DNA of 21,968 nucleotides from SIG78 sp045585955 (GTDB lineage Bacteria > Verrucomicrobiota > Lentisphaeria > Victivallales > Victivallaceae). The notes beneath the pieces are model-generated. The model saw only the letters and a program-made list of their open reading frames with translations. It searched no databases and was not told the origin of the DNA. The stretch covers positions 1 to 21,968 of the forward strand of contig JAZMZK010000057.1 in the NCBI GenBank assembly GCA_045585955.1, written 5' to 3'. Shown piece by piece: positions 5,859-14,117 of this stretch. Numbering within the stretch: the stretch's first letter is position 1; every line of letters begins with the position of its first letter. Both the position numbers and the translations under genes were made by a program.

Positions 5859-8800
5859 TCACTTTTTTTCTGCTTTGGGGATCATGAAGTCCCAATGCTT
5901 GTAATCAAATCTTTCACCGGCTTGCTTCATCTCTTTGGCAAGGAATTTGCCCCATTCGCCGGGGTTGTTGATCTGCCGGGCGGTACGGAAAGGTACTGCT
6001 GCAAAGTAAACTACGCTGCCCTTGCCCACCTTACGCTCAAAAGCGGCGGGGGATTTATCATTATAGAGGGCAATGACTTTGCTTCCGGCGGGGGCCTGAA
6101 CCGAAAACGCTCCTTCGATGACCGTTTCTTTGCCGTTGAAAATCATGCTCTTATCGCTGCGGACTTTGCCGATCTCTGCACCGATGAGCTTTTTGCGTTC
6201 AGCAGCAAGATCCTTGCCGTCGTTGGCAAAGGCAAAGGCTTCTGGATCCATAACCACCAGTCTGCCGCCATTTTCCACATATTTGACAAGTTTATCTGCC
6301 ACAGTGCGGGTCAGATACTTGAGGTTGGGCGCAATGATGAGTTTGTAATCACCGGCTTTGGCACGGTCGTCGGCGATTTCAAAGTCGGAAACGAATTTGA
6401 AGTTGCTCTTGAGCTGTTCGCCCATCATCACATACAAAGTGTATTCGGCATTCTGCTCGATATCGAACTTGCCCCAGTGGGCGATGTAGCTGTAAAGGAT
6501 CGCCACGGTGGATTTTTTCGGCAATGCCAAAGGTTTCATCTTGCGGATGATGCGGGATACCCGGATCATTTCTTCGTAACAGCCGGGAGCCGTTTCCAAA
6601 TTGCCATCGGTGTACCAACGGACGATGTCGGCACCGTTTTTGATCGCCTGACTTGCCCATTCACGGACATTTTCCTGCGTGGGGGCCCGGCCGCAGTAGT
6701 TGAACGCCTGACCGTAAACCGCAGTGAGTTTGCCGCCATTCATATCGCTCAAAGTCTTGCCGCTGAATCCGGTGTGATAGAGTGCCCGTTCTCTGCCGCA
6801 CTGGGCAAGAGTGCTGGTGGGATAGGGGTCAACGCAGCCGATATCCGAAACTTTGGCAAAGTCCGGAAACACCTCGATCCCCCGGAAGGTGGAAACCGTG
6901 TTAAAGGCGTTCACCGCCATAAAGGGTACATTGGGAGCGTAATGCTTGACCAGATCGCGCTCGTTTTTCTTGAAGCCGATAACTTTTTCGTTCCAGTATT
7001 TGAGGAATGCTATCCGCCGGAAAGGTGCATCAGGATCGTCGTTGGGGGCAAAGTTGTCGAACAAACCATATTTGCCGAAGCCGTGAGTGGCTTTGATCTC
7101 TTCGCTTATCTTGTTGAGTTCAGCAACTTTATCCACATTCTTGGTCACGCTGTGGGATTCGTAAATGGTGTTGGTGGGTTCGTCGGTACTGACCACCCAT
7201 GCCAGATGGGGTATGATCCACGCATCCTGCTTGAAGCGTTCATGCCCCCAAGCCATGGTGATCTTGTGCAGCAGCGGGTCGGCGGCGTTGACCAGATTGG
7301 CACGGACTTTGAGCACCGCACCCTCTTTGATCGCCTGACGATCCTGACCGCTGTTGTGCAAGTTACAGGCAAATTTCCAGTTGTTTTTCTTGCAAAGCTC
7401 CAGAACCCGTTCCTTGCCGCCCATCAGATTGAGCCAGGGGTAACCGATGGGGGTGGCGTCGCAGGCGTCAGCCATTTCTTCAAGCATTTTTGCCTGCCGC
7501 AAGTGCCAGGTGGCACCGTTTTCTTTCTTGAATTTGGCACTGTAAGAGTTGATAAGGTAACTGCCGATACCGAAAACCTTGTAGCGGCCATCCTTTTTGC
7601 GGGGCACATCGGCAAAGCGTTCAACTTTGCGGTCGATTTTCAGGGGGTCTTCCAGCATCTGTTCCCGGAAACGGGTCAGCACGCCGAAATCTTCCGCAAA
7701 TTCCAGCGTGGCAAATTTGTCAACATTTTTAAGATCGTTGGAGTGCAGATTCCACTGGGCACTGCCCCGAGTAACACCGGGCACCCGCCGGTTGCGAACC
7801 AGATTGATCCGCCATTTCTGTCCGGCTTTGGGAGCAATGCCAAACTCCTTGAACGGCAGAACCAGTTCGCCGGTCCAGCAATCTTCGCCAACCACGGCTT
7901 TGCTCTGCCAGGAGTAATTACGCTCCCCCAGGCATCGCCAGGGGTCCCCCGGAACGCGCTGATGAAGCTCGCCGTCAAAGTGGCCGCCCACAGTGTTGAA
8001 GATCAACTGTATGGCGTTGTTGTTGGGCGAAGCAATAAAAAGCTCCACCGAGTCGTCGCACCAGACCGGGCTGTCGTGTTTGGTTTCTTTGCGGGAAAGT
8101 TTGGTGATCTGGTCTTCAAAACACCGCACGCCCAGGTAGAGATTTTCGTTGTCATAAGCCAGATACATTTCGCTGGGGACTTCCTGCACCTGATCGGTGC
8201 CGAAGCGGTAAAAGCGGGTGATTTTGCCCGCCATTGCCCAAACCGGGTCATCCAATTTACCATCCAGCACAATGGGAGTGGCGGCTTTGGCGACCACCGC
8301 CGAGTCAACAATGGGCTCGACGGCAAGATCTTTGATAATGAATTTTCCGGCAATGCCCTTGAGCCGCAAGATGTGTATACGGGCGGCTTCAGCATTGGCA
8401 GGAGCAGTAAATTCAAAGCTGTACTCTTTGGTCTGACCTTTGGCGGGCAGATCCAGCTTCCAGTTCATGGCAGCGTCGCCGCTGGGCTTGCCGGCTTTGT
8501 TCTGAAAATCAAGAGAAATGCTGGCAGAACCGCCGGGAGTTTGGATAAGTTCTTCGCTGGTAATGGTAAAATTTATGGAGTAAGTGACAAATTTATGCAG
8601 CTTCAAGTAAGTGTAAAGTGCCGCATTGTCGCCGGGAGAAGCCGAAGAGAAAGTGGCAGTTTTGCGGTCAGCGGAACGCACCAGCTTAATGGAATTATTG
8701 CGGGGCCAGTTTGCCCAGTAGGCGTTGGTTTTGTAGGCACTTTCGACCTCAACGGGGGCAATATCCGAGGCAGGAACAAGGGTAACATTGGTGATCTGGA

Positions 8801-9275
8801 ACTTACCGGCAACCTGCCCGAGATAGAGAAGCACCATCTGTGCCTGTGCAGTATCGGCGGGCACTTCAAAGGTGGTGGAAGCCTTGACATACTTGCCATT
8901 GGTGTTTTTAAGTACCAGCTTGGCGGTGTGGGGTTTCACACCCTTGAGCGCCTTGCCGCCCTCTGCCTGAAAGTTGATCTGCATGCGGGCAGAGGGCTTT
9001 TTGCCGACCTTATAGTCAGAGAGCTTGTAAAGGAAGCTGAAAGTCATCTTTTTGCCGGGAGTAAGCTTGGCATAAGTGTAAAGACTGGTCATAGGTTTGG
9101 GCGCAGCAATCGAAAGATCCAGAACCCGGCTGGAACCGTTGACCGAGCTTTTAAGAGTGATCGCCGGATCCTTGGGATAAGGATTAAAGAACGCCTTGAG
9201 ATAGTTGTAACTGCTGTCAGCAGCACATAAAACAGCCGCCGAAAGCACCACCAGAGTAAAGAGAGATTTTTTCAT
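5859..9275 (-). CDS. Large secreted CBM9-domain glycosidase-like protein
   Basis: This 1138-residue protein has a Sec signal peptide (MKKSLFTLVVLSAAVLCAA). Two N-terminal beta-sandwich segments resemble CBM4/9-like domains (about 20-175 and 185-325). A CBM9-like sugar-binding domain follows (about 326-530; TPIVLDGKLDDPVWAMA, YLAYDNENLYLGVRCFE, WCDDSVELFI). Residues about 560-915 look like a TIM-barrel glycosidase (STDEPTN, GLFDNFAPNDDP, NGADIVRWYTDGN). Residues about 920-1050 resemble the class I amidotransferase-like trimerisation domain of GH42 beta-galactosidases (YKLIIAPNLKYLTRTVADKL, ENGGRLVVMDPEAFA). It probably binds and acts on a polysaccharide outside the inner membrane. Substrate and exact family are not certain. 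The ATG at 9275 follows AAAGGG, and a strong promoter and operator-like palindrome precede it. Confidence 0.85.
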   Translation of the reverse strand: MKKSLFTLVVLSAAVLCAADSSYNYLKAFFNPYPKDPAITLKSSVNGSSRVLDLSIAAPKPMTSLYTYAKLTPGKKMTFSFLYKLSDYKVGKKPSARMQINFQAEGGKALKGVKPHTAKLVLKNTNGKYVKASTTFEVPADTAQAQMVLLYLGQVAGKFQITNVTLVPASDIAPVEVESAYKTNAYWANWPRNNSIKLVRSADRKTATFSSASPGDNAALYTYLKLHKFVTYSINFTITSEELIQTPGGSASISLDFQNKAGKPSGDAAMNWKLDLPAKGQTKEYSFEFTAPANAEAARIHILRLKGIAGKFIIKDLAVEPIVDSAVVAKAATPIVLDGKLDDPVWAMAGKITRFYRFGTDQVQEVPSEMYLAYDNENLYLGVRCFEDQITKLSRKETKHDSPVWCDDSVELFIASPNNNAIQLIFNTVGGHFDGELHQRVPGDPWRCLGERNYSWQSKAVVGEDCWTGELVLPFKEFGIAPKAGQKWRINLVRNRRVPGVTRGSAQWNLHSNDLKNVDKFATLEFAEDFGVLTRFREQMLEDPLKIDRKVERFADVPRKKDGRYKVFGIGSYLINSYSAKFKKENGATWHLRQAKMLEEMADACDATPIGYPWLNLMGGKERVLELCKKNNWKFACNLHNSGQDRQAIKEGAVLKVRANLVNAADPLLHKITMAWGHERFKQDAWIIPHLAWVVSTDEPTNTIYESHSVTKNVDKVAELNKISEEIKATHGFGKYGLFDNFAPNDDPDAPFRRIAFLKYWNEKVIGFKKNERDLVKHYAPNVPFMAVNAFNTVSTFRGIEVFPDFAKVSDIGCVDPYPTSTLAQCGRERALYHTGFSGKTLSDMNGGKLTAVYGQAFNYCGRAPTQENVREWASQAIKNGADIVRWYTDGNLETAPGCYEEMIRVSRIIRKMKPLALPKKSTVAILYSYIAHWGKFDIEQNAEYTLYVMMGEQLKSNFKFVSDFEIADDRAKAGDYKLIIAPNLKYLTRTVADKLVKYVENGGRLVVMDPEAFAFANDGKDLAAERKKLIGAEIGKVRSDKSMIFNGKETVIEGAFSVQAPAGSKVIALYNDKSPAAFERKVGKGSVVYFAAVPFRTARQINNPGEWGKFLAKEMKQAGERFDYKHWDFMIPKAEKK

Positions 9276-9306
9276 ATTTTAACGACCCTTTGGTTTGTTA
9301 TAATCC

Positions 9307-9354
9307 ATTGGTTTAACCAATAATTAATATACAACAAAAAACCCAAATTGTCAA
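9307..9354 (-). promoter_or_regulatory. Promoter with overlapping operator palindrome
   Basis: On the minus strand there is consensus TTGACA (9349-9354), a 17-base spacer and TATATT (9326-9331). The predicted start near 9319 falls inside the 15-base dyad ATTGGTTTAACCAAT (9307-9321), which has perfect 7-base arms about one centre base. A dyad over the start site is a typical repressor operator. The regulator is unknown; a GntR/LacI-type regulator is encoded at 14118-15218, but its own promoter has a different dyad. Confidence 0.8.
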
Positions 9355-9386
9355 GGTATAAAGTATAAAATATGCAAAAACTGCCT

Positions 9387-9512
9387 TATTTGCCGCAGAG
9401 GGGGAAAAAGCTGTAACCGCAAGGAAATAAAATTGTTAAAACACTCAATAAAAGCTCATCAATAAAAAAGTAATTTTTGAAGAAGCAAAACAGTTCCGGG
9501 CAACAGCCGCCG
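9387..9512. repeat. 126-bp direct repeat, copy A
   Basis: This block is nearly identical, with no net gap and only a few base changes, to 15692-15817. It begins TATTTGCCGCAGAGG and ends CAACAGCCGCCG. The flanking sequences of the two copies differ on both sides, so the block has sharp ends. The small open frames inside it on either strand are shared only because the DNA is shared, and none has a ribosome site. Confidence 0.93.
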
Positions 9513-9674
9513 GTTTGGCAAAAGGCGAAAAATTCAATCTGGGCGATGATGAAAAAATACGATGTCAAGAACCTGAAAGACGGCTTCAACACCGTCAACG
9601 GCGAAGAAGTATTTTACATCAGCAACCCCGCACTGGGCCTGTGGGCGGTAAGAGATAAATTTTACAGCAAATAA
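9513..9674 (+). pseudogene. Remnant: C-terminal end of an unidentified gene
   Basis: Immediately after repeat copy A, one frame reads like the end of a real protein: KYDVKNLKDGFNTVNGEEVF, then YISNPALGLWAVRDKFYSK and a TAA at 9672-9674. Codon use is similar to the metabolic genes. There is no start or ribosome site: the frame simply continues out of the repeat, from a nominal ATG at 9477. A terminator follows. It is best read as the last 50 or so codons of a gene truncated at the repeat boundary. I do not recognise the parent family. Confidence 0.45.
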
Positions 9675-9701
9675 TTCTGTAAATAATATCTGCAAAAAAC
9701 A

Positions 9702-9733
9702 ACGGACTGCGACAAGTTTATGCCGCAGTCCGT
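9702..9733. terminator. Bidirectional terminator
   Basis: ACGGACTGCG (9702-9711) pairs with CGCAGTCCGT (9724-9733). A T6 run follows on the plus strand and an A-run precedes it, so it can end transcription both ways. On the minus strand it closes the regulator-pilin-GH-aldolase operon, 21 bases past the aldolase stop. On the plus strand it would have served the truncated gene. Confidence 0.9.
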
Positions 9734-9754
9734 TTTTTCTGTAAAATACTGGTT

Positions 9755-10507
9755 TTATGCTTCTGAACACGCTTTGCGGAAGTTCCGCAGACCCGCTGCC
9801 ATAGCCCCCCAGTCGCTGATACCGGCAAACCAGTCAACACCCCGTTGCTTCCAGCGGGGGAAATCTCCGGCGGCAGTTCCCAGCAGTTTGCCTTTGGCTT
9901 TTACTTTAGCACAAACTTCATCCAGCAGGCTATTGAGTTTTTCATCCTGCATTTGATTTAATATGCCCATGCTGCCGGAGAGGTCGCAAGGCCCGATGCA
10001 GATACTGCCGATGCCGGGAACTTCCAGAATTTCATCCAGATTGCGCACTGCTTCGATATGCTCGATCTGGATTATCACCATGGGTTCGGTGTTGGAGCGT
10101 TGGGCGTAATCAAAAAAGTCTTCAGCACCGTAACGGATCGCCCGCCGGACGCCGCACCCACGGATGCCAGCGGTGGGGTAACGGCAGGCGGCGACCGCTT
10201 TTTCCGCTTCGAGGGCAGTGTTGACCATGGGGATTATCACCCCGGTAGGGGCAAGGTCAAGATAAGGCTTGATCAGCATGGGATCATTGGCACGCACCCG
10301 CACCAATCCGGCACACCCGGTACCGCGGAGGGCGATCAGATGCCGGTGGACTGTTTCGATGGTGTGGGGGGCGTGTTCGGCATCGATCCAGCAAAAATCC
10401 ATACCGCAATCCCCGGCAAGCTCGCTTACGCACAAGTCCGAAAGGGTTATAATCGTGCCCAGCGAGATCTTGCCCGTGGTAATATTTTCTTCAAATCGAT
10501 TTTTCAT
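9755..10507 (-). CDS. HpcH/HpaI-family class II aldolase
   Basis: This 250-residue cytoplasmic enzyme has the HpcH/HpaI aldolase fold (2-keto-3-deoxy sugar-acid or 4-hydroxy-2-oxoheptanedioate aldolases). Family residues are in place: D42 and H45 (WIDAEHAPH), R70 (LVRVRAND), the metal ligands E149 (IIQIEHIEA) and D175 (IGPCDLSGSMG), and GIRGCGVRRA. Members cleave a 2-keto-3-deoxy acid to pyruvate plus an aldehyde. Given the secreted glycan genes upstream, a 2-keto-3-deoxy sugar acid is the likely substrate, as for RhmA/YfaU or GarL. The exact acid cannot be told. The start is 6 bases after the stop of the upstream GH-like gene, and it is the last gene of the operon. Confidence 0.92.
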   Translation of the reverse strand: MKNRFEENITTGKISLGTIITLSDLCVSELAGDCGMDFCWIDAEHAPHTIETVHRHLIALRGTGCAGLVRVRANDPMLIKPYLDLAPTGVIIPMVNTALEAEKAVAACRYPTAGIRGCGVRRAIRYGAEDFFDYAQRSNTEPMVIIQIEHIEAVRNLDEILEVPGIGSICIGPCDLSGSMGILNQMQDEKLNSLLDEVCAKVKAKGKLLGTAAGDFPRWKQRGVDWFAGISDWGAMAAGLRNFRKACSEA

Positions 10508-10513
10508 AATATC

Positions 10514-13264
10514 TTACTTGGTATCGATCAAATAGAGTTTGTAGTTGCGGCGGGGTATACTCACCTTAAAGGTGTTATTCTGCAAATTTACAACTTCCCG
10601 GGTTTCCGCATCAATGATTTTTACCTTGCCGGAGAAAAACTTTTTATCCAGCGAAACGGTCAGCGAACAATCTTCCAGCGAAAGGTTGGCAACGGCGGCA
10701 AGATATTGATCTTTGTTCTGCCATGCAACAGCATAACACTCTTTACCGTTGACTTTTACCGGGTGCTGATTTCCCCAGTAAGGATAGAATTTGACCCATT
10801 CATCGCCAATTTTAAAATCCTGCTTGATCTTCATAAGTTTATATGCCGGAGCCGGATTGCAGAAAATGGGCCACAGCGTGTTGTCGTGCATCAGGCACAT
10901 GGCAAGATATTCCCGGGCGGCTTCTTCGCTGGAAGCATATTCCGGATCGATTTGCGGACTCTTGGTCATGTTGCTCATAATGCTGCAATTCCAGCCGAAA
11001 GCCTGCCCGCCGTATTCGATAGCCCACCGTTCCGGGGGCGATACATAGTACATAAAATCCCTGCCGCCATTTTTCAGACTTTCGTTGATCTTGTCAGCAT
11101 TGACAGTGTATTTATCCAGCAGTTTCGGCCGGCTGAAATAGCCGGAGTTGCAGCTTTCGCCGGTGATAACACCATCGCAAAAGCTGGCAATAGGTATTAC
11201 CAGAGTTGCTGCCAGATGAACCCGCATCAGGGGGAGTTTGCCGTGCTTTTTGTAAAATACCGCACAGAACCGTTTAAGCATATCCCGCCGGGCAAACCAG
11301 TCGTATTCCGGATAGCGTTTGCCATCCCGGTCATAGTAACCGGCATCGTGACGGTGGTTGTTGTCCGGCACCGGGCCCCATTCATCCAGATTGGCAATGC
11401 CGTCGCAGCCGAGTTCGGCGTGTTTTTCCAAAAGATAGCAGAGAAAATCCTGATAACGGCTGCCCAGCCCTACCTGAAACTGGCGTTCACCGCCGTTGCC
11501 CCGGTAGGAGGCAGTCTTCAAAGGTTCAAGCCGCCATTCGTCAAAATACTTTACCTTTTCCGGCGGTTCCCACAGAAAGTTGCTTTCAAACTTCTGATTG
11601 GGGTTGTCGGCGTGGTCGGTGGTCGGATCCCATGAACGGTAGGTGAATTTTATATTTTTGTAAACCCCCAGCGTGCAAAGTACCGGGTCGATGTAAATAC
11701 CGAAAAGCCGGTTGTTTTTATGAGCATCATCAATGCGCTTTTTATACGCTGCCGGGTTGTAGATACGGGGATAAAAGTGCACCGCCGCCGGATTGGTCAA
11801 TTTGGGCGCCGTGTGGTCAAAACTGAATGAACTGTAAATGACCGGGGTATTGGCCCCATATTTGGTTTGAGCAGTTTTGGCGTAATACTCATAGTTCATA
11901 TCCATAGCCCGCCAGCCGGGAGTGCGTGGACGCACCGGAGTCGCCATCAAGCCGAAAGTATAGGTAGTACGCTTGCTGAACAACCGTTTTTCAGTGACCG
12001 GGGCGATTTCCAGCTTGACCACACCATCGTTGCGGATAACTTTGACTCCGCCCTGACGCTTGGCGCGATCGTGGGGGCTCCAGTATTGTTCGGATTCGCA
12101 GAACCAGAGCAAGCCACGGTCATAACTGCCCAGCCAGATCAGGAGTTTGAACGGTGCTTCCCAGACGGTTCCGGAACCTTCCGGCAGCTTGCGGGTATTG
12201 CTTATGCGTGGTACATTCAGCGATAAATAGCCTTCACGAGCCCCGGTGTAATGGATGAATTCAGCATATTTTTCAGGATACGGGATAGTGTATTTGAAGT
12301 TTTCCACTTCCACCGTGCCCCGGGGAACAATGGTAAAATCAACTTTGATCATGCCGTCATACTCAATGGCGGTGCGGATCTCAACCGATGCATCTTTACT
12401 TGTGGCGTAGCTGAAGAGTTCCACCACGCCTTTTTTCTGCCGCAAAACGGTTTGATTTTCCGGCTTGAAAATAACTTTTTTGCCGTTGACGGTTGCCGAA
12501 AATTCCATAGCTCCAGCAAGAAAGTTTTCGTTGAGAATGGTTACTTTGTCCAGCAGACCGTATTTGCCGATGGTGTAGCTTCTGCCCCAGACTTTGGCTG
12601 TCGTGCCTTTGAAATCAATCGGAGAAAAGGGCGGCAGAATAAAATCTTCGTCCAACGCTTCAATGCCCCGGCGGTTGGTCAGCCAGTCTTCTTTGGCGGC
12701 ATCTTCGACAGTAAAAGCCGGAACGGGGCGGACGATTTTTTGCGTGTCGTCGGTTATGAGCTTGTTGGCATCGGCGGCTTTGCCCAGCTCATAGACTTCG
12801 ATTTTATCTACATGCAGCATTTGTTTGGTGCGGTTGTAGAGCATAAGCGAACACTTGCCGCCATCGGCAGGGGTTACAAATTTGCCGACATATTCATTCC
12901 ATTTGCCGTCGCCGGAAATTTTATCGCCGCCGTGAAGATAGGTGCGGAATTTTTTGCCGCCCGGCGGGTAACTGCCGATCCGCAAGTCGATTTTTTTAGC
13001 TTCGGCAGGTGAACAAATTCCTTTACGCATCATCATTTTTATTTGATAACAATGATTGTTTTTCAGCGGCAGAACCAGTTTCCGGTAGTGTGGCGCAACC
13101 GTGCCGGGGAACTGGAAACATTGTTTGCCGCTGAACGCATCATCTGCCACATGATTGGTGCTTTTGTTCTCAAAGTCCATAGTCAGGACGGGTTTTTCTG
13201 CGGCGGCTGCCAGAAGTGTACTCCCGGCAAGCAGCAGAATTGATAATGTGTTTTTAAGTTGCAT
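10514..13264 (-). CDS. Secreted GH123/DUF6067-like glycoside hydrolase candidate
   Basis: This 916-residue protein has a Sec signal peptide (MQLKNTLSILLLAGSTLLAAAA). Residues 25-160 form a carbohydrate-binding-like beta-sandwich. Residues about 195-440 resemble the N-terminal domain of the GH123-like DUF6067 proteins (DEDFILPPFSPIDFKGTTAK, VWGRSYTIGKYGLLDKV, FGLMATPVRPRTPGWR). Residues about 470-820 look like a TIM barrel. Within it GIANLDEWGPVPDN, with D627 and E628, is a candidate acid pair. A C-terminal beta-domain ends in KLYLIDTK. It should act on extracytoplasmic glycans. Activity is inferred from fold-level resemblance only. An AAAGGAAAGG site precedes the ATG. It lies 32 bases after the prepilin-like gene and 6 bases before the aldolase, consistent with one operon. 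Confidence 0.8.
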   Translation of the reverse strand: MQLKNTLSILLLAGSTLLAAAAEKPVLTMDFENKSTNHVADDAFSGKQCFQFPGTVAPHYRKLVLPLKNNHCYQIKMMMRKGICSPAEAKKIDLRIGSYPPGGKKFRTYLHGGDKISGDGKWNEYVGKFVTPADGGKCSLMLYNRTKQMLHVDKIEVYELGKAADANKLITDDTQKIVRPVPAFTVEDAAKEDWLTNRRGIEALDEDFILPPFSPIDFKGTTAKVWGRSYTIGKYGLLDKVTILNENFLAGAMEFSATVNGKKVIFKPENQTVLRQKKGVVELFSYATSKDASVEIRTAIEYDGMIKVDFTIVPRGTVEVENFKYTIPYPEKYAEFIHYTGAREGYLSLNVPRISNTRKLPEGSGTVWEAPFKLLIWLGSYDRGLLWFCESEQYWSPHDRAKRQGGVKVIRNDGVVKLEIAPVTEKRLFSKRTTYTFGLMATPVRPRTPGWRAMDMNYEYYAKTAQTKYGANTPVIYSSFSFDHTAPKLTNPAAVHFYPRIYNPAAYKKRIDDAHKNNRLFGIYIDPVLCTLGVYKNIKFTYRSWDPTTDHADNPNQKFESNFLWEPPEKVKYFDEWRLEPLKTASYRGNGGERQFQVGLGSRYQDFLCYLLEKHAELGCDGIANLDEWGPVPDNNHRHDAGYYDRDGKRYPEYDWFARRDMLKRFCAVFYKKHGKLPLMRVHLAATLVIPIASFCDGVITGESCNSGYFSRPKLLDKYTVNADKINESLKNGGRDFMYYVSPPERWAIEYGGQAFGWNCSIMSNMTKSPQIDPEYASSEEAAREYLAMCLMHDNTLWPIFCNPAPAYKLMKIKQDFKIGDEWVKFYPYWGNQHPVKVNGKECYAVAWQNKDQYLAAVANLSLEDCSLTVSLDKKFFSGKVKIIDAETREVVNLQNNTFKVSIPRRNYKLYLIDTK

Positions 13265-13296
13265 AAAACAGCCTTTCCTTTACATATATTTAATTA

Positions 13297-14091
13297 TTAT
13301 TGGATTCCGCCTTTGCGTTCGGATGAAAGCGAACTGAAGTAAGTATCGCCGTTGATTGCAAGATCTTTGGTGTTGCAGCGGCCGGTTATATCATACGGTG
13401 TGTACCAGGTAAAACCGTTGCCGGTGGTTTCGTATGTGGATCTTACCGCAACCACATGACCATCGGTCATTAAAATATTGCACATGTTGCCGTGGGCGTT
13501 CAGGAGTTGACCGGAGCCGGAACTTAAATTATTGAAAAGCATGTACTGACCTACCTCCGGGGTCTTGGGACAGCGGGTGTCGCCGCCGTAAATCGTGGCA
13601 TCCGGCAGAGGGATTTCGGACTCATTAACTGACATTTTCAGGTAATTGGTTGTATCCCAGAGGTATTTTCCGCACAGAGAAATAGCGTTAAGCCCGTAAG
13701 ATGTTCCGCTGCCGGCGGATAAATAGTTGCTGGAAGTTGCATCTTTTACGGTGGTTGGACAGTTCAACGCATTGGCGTTTTTGTTGTCGCTTGCCATGTA
13801 GGTCTGGGCAAAGTACCAGGGCCAGTTGCAAACGCCGGATGCAACTGGATTGGGCAGGTTTTTCAACACATTGAAAAATCCGCCGTTTTCATTGCGGTAC
13901 ATGGTTCCAGCTAACCCGATTTGTTTCAGATTTGCCGTGCATGTTGTGCCTTTTGCCCGCTCCCGGGCCGCCGAAAGTGCCGGTAAAAGCATTGCCGCCA
14001 GAATGGCAATTATTGCAATAACCACCAACAGCTCGATCAATGTAAAAAGTTTTTTCCTTTTCCGGATACTGCAATTCTCCTGTTTCAACAT
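13297..14091 (-). CDS. Prepilin-like protein with H-X9-DG motif, operon member
   Basis: This 264-residue protein has the leader MLKQENCSIRKRKKL, then FTLIELLVVIAIIAILAA, LPALSAARERAKGTTCTANL, and the motif AHGNMCNILMTDGHVVAV (H-X9-DG). It is about the length of the protein at 5003-5776 and shares its N-terminal 35 residues, but the body is divergent. It should be a membrane-anchored pseudopilin-like protein processed by a prepilin peptidase. A strong AAGGAG site precedes the ATG. It sits between the regulator (26-base gap) and the secreted GH-like protein. A role in surface binding or export of glycan-degrading proteins is a guess from this association. Confidence 0.9.
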   Translation of the reverse strand: MLKQENCSIRKRKKLFTLIELLVVIAIIAILAAMLLPALSAARERAKGTTCTANLKQIGLAGTMYRNENGGFFNVLKNLPNPVASGVCNWPWYFAQTYMASDNKNANALNCPTTVKDATSSNYLSAGSGTSYGLNAISLCGKYLWDTTNYLKMSVNESEIPLPDATIYGGDTRCPKTPEVGQYMLFNNLSSGSGQLLNAHGNMCNILMTDGHVVAVRSTYETTGNGFTWYTPYDITGRCNTKDLAINGDTYFSSLSSERKGGIQ

Positions 14092-14117
14092 ATTTGGCTC
14101 CTTGTTTTCTGTAAAGT

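Noticed and set aside
5895..9230. Plus-strand open frame of 1111 codons
   Set aside because: It is the antisense shadow of the secreted CBM9 protein. It has no recognisable domains and no ribosome site, whereas the minus-strand frame has a signal peptide, domains and a promoter.
9386..9598. Minus-strand frame sharing 41 residues with another at 15691-15939
   Set aside because: The shared part coincides exactly with the 126-bp DNA repeat, and the rest is unrelated. Neither has a ribosome site, so the similarity reflects duplicated DNA, not a protein family.
10058..11635. Plus-strand open frame of 525 codons
   Set aside because: Antisense to the aldolase and GH-like genes; no motifs and no start signals.
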